DNA of 64,000 nt from Lytechinus variegatus. Lineage: Eukaryota; Echinodermata; Echinoidea; Temnopleuroida; Toxopneustidae. The stretch is taken from positions 37,563,733-37,627,732 of the forward strand of contig NC_054747.1 in assembly GCF_018143015.1 (NCBI RefSeq), read 5' to 3'. The position numbers were made by a program, and so were the translations under genes. Shown piece after piece: positions 53,176-64,000 of the stretch. Numbering within the stretch: position 1 is the stretch's first letter; every line of letters begins with the position of its first letter. The notes below the pieces were generated by a model. It saw only the letters and a program-made list of their open reading frames with translations, did not search any database and was not told the DNA's origin.

Positions 53176-54447
53176 TTCATTCTGCAATTTACATTTAGGT
53201 TAATAATTGCAATAACATCAGTGCTCAAGTGCAGTTTCTGAAATTTTACACTGAAAATAAAAAAAAAGTACATGAGGGTGGTGCGACATGAGCTCCTGCG
53301 ACATCATCTACGGTCATAAAGATAGATATTAAACAGTTGCGGTAACAATCTCAAAATTGGTTCAAACAGAATACAATAAAATGACCACCCAAGTGTTTGT
53401 ATTAAATATGAAAAATGGCTGTTGAAAAATAAAATGCATAAAAACAGAAAAAAATAAATAGAAAAATTAACTTGAGTCTGACATCATAATCTCATAAAGA
53501 GCAATGTCAAATCAGGTTTACAACAAATTTTGCAAAAGATTTGTATGAAAAAAAATCCTTATTTGAAGGAAATATCAAAAATAAAAATACATGCACCAAT
53601 TTGCATAATCTCAATAAAATACAAAACATACTTTTTCAGCAACAAAAAAAATAAAAACATAGCTGCACCCTTAAAACGTATCTTAATATCTCTTTAAACA
53701 TTGTCTAGATTGAAGATTTCAAGACCGGGCATACCACTAAATGCTGTTTGAAAGCTAACATGTACACATCCTCATTTAAAAATTCTTAAGTGTTTATCCT
53801 AATGTAAAATGGGGAAGGTCATTCAATGAATATTGTTCAAGAGCTACATGTACATACTGGCTTATTCTACATAAGTAATGGTTGGAATATCAACACGCAG
53901 ATGTCTAGGCACCCTGTCAAAACCCTTCCTTCTCTATATGGAGATCCTGCTATAAGATTACATGCTTCTTTTTCATAGCAGCTTTCCTGCTATTCCAATT
54001 TGTTTTGAATAGAGTACCAAAGTGTGACGTCACATTGTCATGACATCAAACCGGCTGATTCTAAACAGAGCCGCAGCTAACGATCGTCTATACACATTTG
54101 TATTTGCGAAAATGGTGATTTTTTGTCCCTGGTTGCTACCAACTGCAGTTTTTATAGGTTTCCCAAAGATGAAAGTGAAAAGCAAAAATGGATTAAGACA
54201 GTAAGATTGGTATCAATTTTATCAATGTCATTTTAGTGATCAAAACAATGTTGATCGATTTGCTTTTTGCTACAATGACTTTGGCTTGTCTGAAGAATAG
54301 GTTGCACGCGATTAAATTCAAATAACAGCCTTTCATTCCTATGAGAAATACGCACTATATAGAGCGATCATTTGTTTAGAACCAGGAAGCCGATGTCATC
54401 ACTTTGGAATTCTACATGATGCAGTTTGAGAATTTGTATGAAGATCT

Positions 54448-54606
54448 GGGGGGCGTTTCATGAAAGGACTTGTCAGACGTTTTATCAGACAAGTCCCATT
54501 TTATCCGACAGTTACCATAGGGACAGTGCCTCTCAGCCAATCACAATCCTGGAAAGATGTCAGATCTGACAACTTGTCGGATGAAAATATTGATGAAACG
54601 CTCCCC
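54448..54606. mobile_element. Foldback hairpin MITE 'GGGGcGTTTCATgAA' type, copy 2
   Basis: Left GGGGGGCGTTTCATGAAAGG and right GATGAAACGCTCCCC are inverted; the interior has ATGTCAGATCTGACAACTTG as in 2851-3005, in the opposite orientation. Confidence 0.8.
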
Positions 54607-54849
54607 TGTTAGCGGATTCCCAGTCAAAAGATAAAGCCTTTGACAAGATGTCTTGTGGTTCTGTACTGACCGAAAAGAAACTAAGCGCTGACAGAGGCCA
54701 AGTTACAACCAGTAATGTGGCAGTGATGCCTACCTAATGTTACAACAATGTATTACTTTACACATTCAAACAAATGCTTTGATGACACAATCCGAAAGAT
54801 GTGACCGTGCTTTACTGTTAGCGCTCTGTAAGGGTAACAACGTGATGAA

Positions 54850-55300
54850 TTGCCAATTCGTCCACTGCCAACTCGTCTACTCACATGATCAACTTTCATT
54901 TAGTCTCATGCCGTTCTGTCCATCAACATTTTGTCTAACAACCATCTGGTCCCAATAACCATTTGGTCCAATTATCACTTCGTCTGATCACCAGTTCATC
55001 TTTGACGATTCCATCTCATAACCAGTCGGTCTTATATTTGTTTCATTTTTATTCAGTTTTTCCCAATTAACACTTAGTCTAATTAAGACCAAATGGTATA
55101 TGGACTAAATGGCTATTGGACCAACTGGTTATTAGACGGGATGGCATTAGACTAAATGAAAGTAGACCATGTGGTAAGTGGACAAACTGATGGTAGACCA
55201 AATGATAGTAGACAAGTTGGCAATGGGACCTACCGGTAATGAAAATAAACCAACTACGTTTCTGTGCGGCCGGCGAAGGTAGACAATCTGGCACTATTAG
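54850..55300. repeat. Foldback array of 'ACCATTTGGTCTAATnACC' units
   Basis: The left half carries units such as CAACTCGTCTACT, CATTTAGTCTCATGCC, ACCATTTGGTCCAATTA; the right half carries the complements (AGACCAAATGGTATATGGAC, TAGACCAAATGATAGTAGAC). Units are about 20-24 bp. The architecture matches 49130-49505, with unrelated sequence. Confidence 0.82.
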
Positions 55301-55354
55301 GTCACTGGCAGATCAATATTCATTGTCTGGTATTGTAGAAGTTAGCTTTAAATT

Positions 55355-55672
55355 GTATGGCTCGTATTCTGAAGTCGGGTTTAACTTAAACTCAGGTTTA
55401 AAGTTGTGGTTTAAGTAGGGGAAGCCAAAAGTATCAAAATTTTTATTTTAGTTGTTTCTTATGTTTACTGTGCTCTTTCCTGATTCATCAATGGTGAAGA
55501 CAATCATCTATTTATACTTCCTACACAATTATGAATGATTTGAGAGCCGAATGAGCTGAAAGTATGATATCTCTATTGTTAGTGATTATGCAACAATTGG
55601 CTGTCCATACTTAAACCACAACTTTACACCCGAGTTTAAGTTAAACCCGACTCCAGAATACGGGCCTATAAC
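55355..55672. mobile_element. 'TTAAACCACAACTTTAAACC' foldback, intact copy
   Basis: Left CTCGTATTCTGAAGTCGGGT with TTTAACTTAAACTCAGG is complementary to right CCGAGTTTAAGTTAAACCCG with ACTCCAGAATACGGGCC. Arms of about 60 bp. From 55673 to 56715 no gene is seen. Confidence 0.85.
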
Positions 55673-56715
55673 TATAACAAAATTCTACGCATAACAGGTG
55701 CTATAGGTTTATCGACGTGTGAAAATAAATAAAACCAATTGACATAGAATGCGGCATAGCATCAACAATGAAAATATTATCACAATAATCATGGTTACCA
55801 ATGCCCCGAGAAAAAAAATAATTGAACAATTTTTTTGTGTATCAAAAGAACTTGATTTTGTTTTGTTCGAAATCATATAAAAAAGAAATAATCATTTTCA
55901 TTTAGCAAGTTTATGTTTCCGTAACTACATTCATGATTACTTGTAAATTTTCTATACACATACAGAAAAATTAAATCACACACATTAATTTCCATTAAAT
56001 AAAAGATTTTGAATGACTGTTATCAATGATACATACAGTACATCTGCAAAACCAATATCAAAAGTTTTCAATGAAGAAAAATATACTGTTTCATGCGTAT
56101 AATAAAAAGGATCAATAAGTTGTCTTATTCAAAATTAAAAAAATTAATGCTTGGATAATTCTAAAAATAAATAATAAAGGAGATTCTCAGATGTATCTCA
56201 TTTAGCCCAATCCTTGTGATAACTTGGGCTAAAGCCTCTTGGGGAATCCATAAAACATGTTCAAAATGTGAAGCTAAGGATATCATTGTACTTAAAAAGA
56301 AATCTGGTAACCACTTCATTGCCCAATTTAGCAGAAATCATGTTCTTCAATGAGTCTTAAAGATTAAAGACTGTCGCACCTGGAAATAAAATGCACTGCA
56401 GTCGTAGGTGTCAAAACTCCCCATGTGTATTTTGGGTGAAAGGGTTCATGTTGTAATAAGGGACAAGTTTATGACAATTTTGTTTATGGAAATCAATTGA
56501 ATCAATTTCTCTCACCCCCCCCCAAAAAAAAAAATCACCTTAAAGTGAAAATGCATAAAGACGTAGCACCCTATGGACAAATCAGAAGGGACCCGAATGA
56601 AAATTTCAAAGAAAGGGAACATTACAATATGATTATTTCTTTCCAAGCACCAGTTACAACTGATTGGCAGTTAATATTTCAGATGAATAAAGATAGCAGT
56701 CATACAATAATAATG

Positions 56716-56876
56716 GCCCCGTAAAACAAAGGATAGTGATTAATTGCTAAATGAAATAGCCTATAAAGTCCATCCTCCCATGCACATTTTGCTCAGTAGA
56801 CCGACTAAGAACCAATCAGAATTGATCTTTCAAATTAGCAATTAATCAATGACCTTTGTATTTACCGGGCCATGGG
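56716..56876. mobile_element. Hairpin MITE 'GTAACACAAAG' family, next to the USF3 stop codon
   Basis: Left GGCCCCGTAAAACAAAGG and right (reversed) GGCCCGGTAAATACAAAGG are inverted, with inner TTAATTGCTAAATGAAATAG and AATTAGCAATTAATC. Its right end is within about ten bases of the stop codon, so it forms the start of the USF3-like 3' UTR. Confidence 0.8.
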
Positions 56877-56884
56877 GATTTTAT

Positions 56885-59800
56885 TCAGTAGTGGTGCATG
56901 AAAGAAGAGCTATGAAACTGATGGTGAGGTCTACCCATCGGCGTCGGGACTCCCATCGGTGGGCGATTCTGAGCCAAAAGACCAAACGGCTGAGCAGGAT
57001 GTCTCTGACTCATGTTCCCATGAAGCACACTTTCCTCCGAGGGCAGCGACGCATTCCCATGGAGGTGGACGGTTGGGGTCAAGCCAATGCTGTGGTTTAA
57101 TGTTTGAGCATCTGAGACGTGAGTGCTCGAGGCCACTTGGGAGGATTCATTAAAAATGTTATTGAAGTTGAAAGGGGTTTGGGTGACACTACCTGGCAGT
57201 TGGTTGGACTTTGCGATGTTGAAGCCGCCTGGAGGTTGGTGCTCATGAAACACTGGGAAATTGGCAGTCATGCTGTGAATGCCAGCTGTCCGGGAAGGTG
57301 TGAACATGGGATTGAAGGAAGCGATGTCCGTCTCCCGCGTATGGCTTCCTTTGGTTTGTGGAGGACTTGGAAGAATGGGTCCTGGGAGATGGGACGGGAG
57401 GTAGGTGGGCATCTCGTTCTGTCTCAACCGTCGAGAAGGTGAGATGTTTGAGATGAGCGATGAACTAGTAGACGAAGATGATGTAACAGTCTCCGATTGA
57501 CCCTGGGAAGTCTGAGAGCTGGGGAAATTGGGCAGGAATGTCGGTGGTGCGGTCTCATTGCTACTAGATGTATTTATTCGAGCTGAACTACCAAACCAGT
57601 TATCTTGCAGCAGAGAGATGGACGTACTGCGAGTTCCATCGATCTCGTGCGGATCCCGGGCAAAAATACTGTCTGAAGGGTTTGGGGCTCGCTTCTTGGA
57701 CCGACTGCTTTCTTGTACTCTTCCACCTCCACCTTGTGATGGGTACGTGATTCGCTGGACTTCCCCGCCTGCAAAGACACTTTCAGAAGACTGGTTGGGC
57801 GTATTGGAAGTTGATGAATGAAACTGCATCAAATTGCTGTGGCCTTGGGACTGGGGGTTATTGTGCATTGAAGAATGATGCCTTGAGTCGGGATTGGACT
57901 GTTGGGTAGCTCTGCGACCAGAATGCATCGCACTATGTGCTTTCTTGGCCACATTCAAGTGATGCCCATCTGTAGCTGCTCTCTTGATCCCTTGTCCTTG
58001 GTGGCTACTCTGAACCATAGGTGACTGTGTCATTCTCCTCTGCTGCTGAGGAGTTTCAACGCTAGGAGGACCTCTACTGCTAGAGTTTGAATGCGGCATC
58101 TCATTTATCTGTGACATATGGCTACCTTCCTGTACATTATAATTCATAGGACTGGGCTGCATTGGGCTTGGTTCCATAGATGCCACACTAGACCTTCCAC
58201 TTGGTACTGAATAGGATTGGTTCTGAGGAGTCTGTCTATCAGATGGAGTGTGCTGCTGCTGTTGCTGATTAGATGATGGAAAGGGAGGCAAACTTGAGAA
58301 GTCTAGATCATCACCTGACCCAAGATTTGAGGAATCTCCAAAGTTTACATTCACACAGTTATTACCTCCACGTTGATGCATTTGCTGCATAGGGGGAGAA
58401 GCAAGTTCTTGCATCTTTTGGGAATTACCTCTCGCGTTTTCCCTATCTTCAGTCTGTTGAGGTTCTAGATTCCACTGCGAGAATGAGAATGTATCTTGGG
58501 GAACATTAGAAAAGTCACTTTGTAACAGAGTGTTGGGATTAGAGGTATCAACTCTGGATTGCTTGTCTGCAGGTCGTGATCGACCTCCAGATCGTTGGCT
58601 AGGTTGCTCAGACGGCCTAGATATCATAGAGGAACTCCCCAAGGAATTATCAAAAATATCCATATTGACAGAGGTCAATGAGGTTGGAAAGTTAGAACTG
58701 GTTGATGTAGAGTTCAAGAAGTCAAGACCATCATCTATATCTGATTGTCTCAAGATCTGACTAGGACCCCCGGCCTTTGGACGCTGTGAACCTTTCTTCG
58801 TCGAAGAAACATTTCTCGTCTTCTCTGGGACTGTGGGATTTCCTGCCATGCTTCTTGCTAGAAGTGCCTGCTGTGTTGCTTTGTTGACTGCAGCATTGAC
58901 AGCTGCCTGGACATCATTTGAACTTGATGCTTGATACATTGGAGGTCTATTGTTTCCAGTACTTTGTCTATTTTGTAGAGCTGTGTTCATAGAATTTGGA
59001 TTGTTTTGATGGCTTTGATCAGCAGAGCTGAGGGGATGGTGCCTTTGAGTCCTGTCCTGTGAAGTTTGCTTGGGGGAGATCAATGAGGATGAAGCCGAAG
59101 ATACTGGAGGATTGGAATCAAAACTTGAGGGATTCCAAAGAGATTGATTATGTGAATCTGCTGAAACTGCAGGAGATCTTGAAGGATACGGAGGTGGATT
59201 CTGGACAACTTCTGCCCGACTTGGATTCCCTCTAGACTTTGGCAGAGAGCTCTTTGAAGAACTTTGAGAGATGCTCTGGACACTAAATGCTGATGGATTA
59301 GTATTGCTTGTCTGTTGGCCCATACCCCCTGCCTGTTTATCACCCGACTTTCCATTAGCTTCAGCAAGCCAAGGGAACCTATTGACAAGAGACTTGTCAA
59401 GTTCTCTCCTCCCAACATTATCTTCATCCGTTGGCTTTGGAGGTTCGATCTGTGGCTTTTCTTTCTGTCTTTTCTTTGAACCTTTGCTCTTTGTTTTGGT
59501 GGACTGCTGTGGAGCTGATGCCTCAGGTTGTACACACTGGACAGCAGGCTGTTGTGGGTGATGTTGAGGCTGCTCCGGTACTGTAATAAATGGCAATTGT
59601 TGAGGTGCTTCTTGTGGTGGCTCTGGCTGCAAGGGGGGCTCCCAATTCCTCATTCTGGTCTTTTTCCGAGCCACCTTCTTCTGAAATATCAGCAGTAAGT
59701 GTTCTATGGAGAGTTGCGGTTGAAAAGTTTTTCACTGGTAACTGAGATTTCTTCGGGGTTTACACTTTTCTGATTAGTGTTCCTTTGCTTCACTTGAGGT

Positions 59801-62800
59801 ACAGAGGGAAATTTTTGTGCACCAAACATACTGCTATTGGTTTGAACTGCAGGAGAGGATTCTTGCATGGCAACAGATGCCAATGCCCTGCTTTTTGGGT
59901 GAACGTAGCGACTCTGACTACTGCTGGTAACTGGTCCAATCTCGGAAACAGGCCTATTTTTCTCCTGGATTACATTCTCAAACACTTGTTCATTTGCTGG
60001 ATTGCTTTCTACATGATTTATGTCAGGCACTTTCGGAACATTCTTGGCAGCAGTAGGGGCTTTCCGTTCATTGTATTTATCTACTACAGCTGTCACCCGA
60101 TTTATCAGCGAATAACTTGGTGGCGCATTACTTGGCTTTGATGAACTACTAGAGGATGATTGCCTGTTTTGATCTAAAGGAGATTCTTGGAAAACTGAAG
60201 TCTGCTCCATAACCGGGGCGGAAGAACTAGTAGTAGTCTGAATGGAATACGGAGGAAGTCCTAGGAAATTATCCCTGGTGACGGGAGTGGATCTGGTCTT
60301 ATTTGAATCTATTATACTTGAAATGCTTTGGAAAGGATCCCCATTTGACACCGTCTGAGTGCTCTGTCGAGTTTCACCAAAGGGAGGCAAGCCAAACAAT
60401 GATTCCAGTGAGGGTTGGGACTTGGGAAGGGCGCCATGAATATCAGTTGTACTTGACATGACCTCTGTGTTGGTCTGAGAGGCTAAAGACACCTTGGTGG
60501 CAGAGAATCCTTGGAGAATATCTACTAATTGCTGCTGTTGTTGCAAGCTGGTGCTTCCCAAGTCTGGCTGGCTTGCCACATCCGACAGGTTATCCGTTGA
60601 GGGATTCAACCAAGGCTGTGAGAGGAGGTTAAGTGGAGGTGAAGACTTGCTTCCGTTACCCGTATTTGAACTCTGCAATGATGTGTTTGGAGGTGAGATA
60701 TTTACAGATGGGCAAGTACTCACAGCCATGCTTGTGGATGTAGCCAGCGTTGTGCTTGTTGAACTCATCAGGGAGGGTGTGCTGACCGGAGAATGTGATT
60801 TCGCTGGTTGTATTCCCCGAGCTAGCTCTGAAGCTTTGGAGTGATGTGAGATCCAGCCATGTTGGAAAGGTCCACTTGATGATGGTGTAAATCCACTTGT
60901 AGGAGAATCATCCTTTTGTGTGCTTGATGGAAGTGATGAAATGGAAGCCTCTCTTTCTGCACTGGTAGTTTGCTCTAAAAGGCTACTGATTGAGGGGAAG
61001 CTGGTAGGTGACATATAGCTTTGGAAGCCATCAGAAGTAGGCGTAGTTGCTACTTTGGATGAATCTGGCGTCTTTTGTTCAATTGGAATCATCCTATCTG
61101 TGCTCTGAGGCAATGACAGAGACAATGAATTACTTGGCTGGTTCTGAGTACAGGCGCTTGATGTGACAACAGATAATGAGGTTGGGACGTCCTCACTGGC
61201 TGTTGATGTACAGGGTGGGCCTTCACGAGAGTTGTTTCCTGGAACTATGTCTTCCTCATCATCGATGTACGTTGGAAGGCCACTAACACTCATTGAATTG
61301 CTGAGAATGTCGTTGAATGTACTGAAGATTGCTTGCCCATTTGTTTCTGATGACGAAACAGTGGCGGACGACACTTGTGTTGTATTATTCTGATTCCCTG
61401 CTAAAGTTTCCCGTGTATTTGAGTTCAATAAGGCTGCTGCTGAATAATTGGAAATTTGGACATTGCCATTCGATGATACTGGGATATTACTATGTAATGA
61501 TGGATTCGAGGAAAGCTTCATCACAGTCTCTGTATTACTGCTATCATCAATGCCTCCTGTTCCCAGGGTTTCTTGCATAAGACTCTCCAATAATGCTTCT
61601 GTAGCCATCTCTTGATCATCACCAATATCAGCATTATTATCGGAGCTTGGAACGGTAGGCAAAGGAAAATCTATTTTCTTACTCTTCTCCTTATCTTTCT
61701 CTTTATCCTTGTCTTTCTTTTTCTTTTCTTTCTCTTTGGACTTTGACTTTTTCTTCTTTTTCTTCTTGTGTTTGCCCTTGCTGGAGGATGTATCCATCTC
61801 ATCTGGGAGATCATAGATCTCGATTCCTGGTTGAGTCGTCTGATGACCAAATATTCCATTTGTGTTTTTGATCACTGACTGATTGGCTGCATGACCATGG
61901 GAATCGTGCAGATCTCCAAGTTGCATAGGAGATGTCTCAGAATGAGTGGAGAAAATGCTCTCGGTTGCTTTGGCCAGGATGTCATTGGCAGCAAAGCCAC
62001 TATTTCCTTGTCCTCTTCCTTGATCACTATGAGTTGATGTGGTTTCAATGGCAAGAGAGGTCATCAGGTCATTACCCTGAAAGGAATTTGAAACCACCTT
62101 GGATGAGGAAGATGCCGGGATGGTGCTACTATCTAATAGATGTGCCTGGCTAGAAGCAATAGGAGCAGGTTGGGTCATGGCAATGCCACCGGAGGCAACG
62201 GCAGCTCCAGATACCGATGCAGAAACTTGGTTGCCAGCACTTTCCATGGTGGCAGCAGACTGAACAGGTTGCGAGGCAATACTTTCAGACCCCTGCATTT
62301 TTAGCTGCTGCTGTGGTTGATGTTGCTGTTGAGGTTGCTGCTGCTGCTGACCTTGTTGAATAATGGTGTTCGTCTGTTGGACACCCTGTTGAACACCCTG
62401 CTGGACATTACTCTGGTTTTGCTGCAAGATGACAGGTATGAGTTGTCCATTCTGCTGGATGTACACAATGTTCTGGGTTACAGGAGGTTTAGGAACCACC
62501 TGCATGGGCATTTGCATGTTCACACCACCTGAAAGGATCGTATTTGAAGGCTGTTGGAGGATCACCTGACCCTGACTGGTCATCACAACCGTACCTTGTT
62601 GATTGGCAGTAGGGTTCATCGGTAATCTAACAGTGACAGTGTTAGGAGCTATTGGTTGCACGTTGGATTGGGGAGGCTATGGGAGAGTTTGGCTTACGGG
62701 AGTCTGGTGGGAGAGGGCAAAGGTTCTTTAATTTCGGCTGTGCAGGTTGTTTCTTCTTCACTGGAGTCTTGGGTTGGATTGCACTGCCTCGAGTCCCAAC

Positions 62801-63669
62801 GACATTGACGCCCTGCTGAGAGGTAAGGATCACCTGCTGTGGCTGATTCATCTGTGGTGCGATTCGAACAGGGATATACTGCCCAGGTTGACCAGGTAAC
62901 TGGATCAGCACAGTCTGACCTTGCGACTGGACCGGTTGCTGCTGAACTATCCTCACACCACTCCCTGTCCCGGACTGCAGGAGGACTTGGTTCTGCGATG
63001 CTGGTGTGGTGATCGGGGTACTTATGACCTGCGTTACAGCGGTGGTGTTCTTTGATTCCGCAGTTGTTGTATTAACCTGCCCGACAGAGCTATGATTTGA
63101 AGCCTCATGCGTGCAGGTAATTGCCGAGATGCCTTGCCCGCCTTGGCTCGTGGCAGACACAGCATTGTCCTCTCCAGTTTGGCCCATCGGCTTTGGAAGC
63201 GGCGACTGTCCCTCCGCTTCTGGTCTTTCATTGCCAACCACATTGATTTGATTGTTTGCTAAGGTCAGCGATGGCTTGGAATCGGTTCCTGACCTGCTTG
63301 TAGTCACCAGCAGCATTCCACCTTGATTACCTCCACCCTGCATGACATTGCCATCCATCCTGTTCCCACTCGCGATGGGTATCGTCATCTGATTCGTAGG
63401 CATTGTGACAAGGTTGGGAGACCCCATGACTGCAGTTGTAGGAGACTGAATGATGATGTTCTGACCGGCTCCTAAGTTCTGACTGCTCCCCAGCAGCTGT
63501 TCATGAGGGGGTTCCGATTTGTAATTTCTCTTTCCTTTGCCCTGCATGACAGCTTTCATGTGAGTTTTAATGTCAGTGTTGATATTCATTGTTTTCAGAA
63601 ATTCCGACCAGTCTTCCTTTTCCTTCTTCAGCTTGGCGTTCTCTTCCATGAGACGTTTGATTTCATCAA
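56885..63669 (-). CDS. USF3: USF3-like (KIAA2018) bHLH-zipper family protein, C-terminal 2.2 kb codons; 5' end off window
   Basis: The first in-window exon starts at 63669 after a good acceptor (CTCCTCTACAG) in phase 1. It encodes VDEIKRLMEENAKLKKEKED, a leucine-zipper-like coiled coil resembling human USF3 EEIKKLRKQLEEIQKENGRY. Some 2,200 residues follow, rich in Gln, Ser, Thr, Pro and Asn; with the missing bHLH exons this approaches the 2,245 of human USF3. There is a Lys run near 61690-61780 and a final MHHY. Three long frames must be joined: 63669-62762, 62676-59743 and 59680-56885. Introns of 85 nt (GTGAAG..ATAG) and 62 nt (weak GTTACC..TTCAG) keep frame; single-base assembly errors are an equal alternative, as vertebrate USF3 has one huge exon here. 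Nuclear transcription role is known for the family only broadly. An AATAAA (56885-56880) overlaps the TGA stop. Confidence 0.7.
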
Positions 63670-64000
63670 CTGTAGAGGAGAGAAAGTAAAGGAAAATCAT
63701 ATATTAGTATTTCTTGCATGTAAATGGTATCGAGATGAGATCATAACATGCAAATTTCTTCAATGGAATCTTATCTACTTGAAATTTAATGCTCAAGGAT
63801 CTTATTAGATCTTGTCAAATTGCATTGACAAGCAATATTGGCTACATGAAAGTTCAAGTACTTTCACACAATAGCCAGGGTTCTATGAATCATCTTGTGT
63901 GATTGCACATGATGAAGCAATTAAATGTTTTAGTATATGTGAAAAAATTGAGTTTTTAGTTTTCTGTAATAGAAATTTGAATATTGTGGAAAAGTGAACA
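63670..64000 (-). other. Intron of the USF3-like gene
   Basis: Upstream of the acceptor at 63670 the minus strand shows a pyrimidine tract, then AT-rich sequence to the window edge. The bHLH-coding exons should lie further right, outside the window. Confidence 0.6.

Noticed and set aside
54737-55294. Open frames with repeated HCQLVYSHDQLSF-type phrases on both strands
   Set aside because: The phrases come from the palindromic GGTCTAATnACC repeat array and occur on both strands because the array is inverted.

Overview
The window is animal nuclear DNA: AT-rich, with spliced genes, long introns, microsatellites and very many short foldback (inverted-repeat) elements. The repeats (tRNA-derived SINEs, TTAA-flanked foldback MITEs beginning TTAAAGG, and GGGGCC..GTTTCATAAA-type hairpins) together with the gene set suggest an echinoderm, most likely a sea urchin. 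That assignment is inference from remembered repeat style, not from a search.

Five genes are supported by exon-level reading with matching splice phases. Left to right: NKAPD1 (+, 2625-7672), a nuclear RS-rich protein whose first coding exon lies in a threefold tandem duplication; LRRC58 (+, 14824-18804), a leucine-rich-repeat protein with a Cys-containing tail; an unnamed receptor-like gene (-, 36898 down to 27034) in which eleven exons encode signal peptide, two Ig-like domains, one transmembrane helix, an acidic repeat linker, a P-loop GTPase domain and a C-terminal CaaX box; DNAJC24/DPH4 (+, 39735-44020), a J-protein with a CxC/CxxC zinc site used in diphthamide synthesis; and a USF3-like transcription-regulator gene (-, 63669 down to 56885) whose bHLH exons lie beyond the right edge. 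An orphan 5' exon candidate sits at 38804-38750 (-).

The rest is mostly repeats: a 41-bp minisatellite of about 28 copies at the centre of a 1.4-kb foldback (10707-12129), a 780-bp ATGA array inside the receptor gene, GAT arrays in DNAJC24 intron 1, LINE reverse-transcriptase tails, SINEs, and roughly thirty foldback elements in about twenty families. Several are nested, and two insertions of one 127-bp hairpin have readable 5-bp target duplications and inferable empty sites. I recognised no retroviral, LTR or Polinton-like element.

The genes show no common pathway; they are ordinary neighbours in a repeat-rich animal genome. The item most worth following is the Ig-TM-GTPase gene, which joins an extracellular immune-type recognition module to an intracellular GTPase in one polypeptide. 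All of its internal intron phases agree, so it does not look like an artefact of joining stray ORFs.
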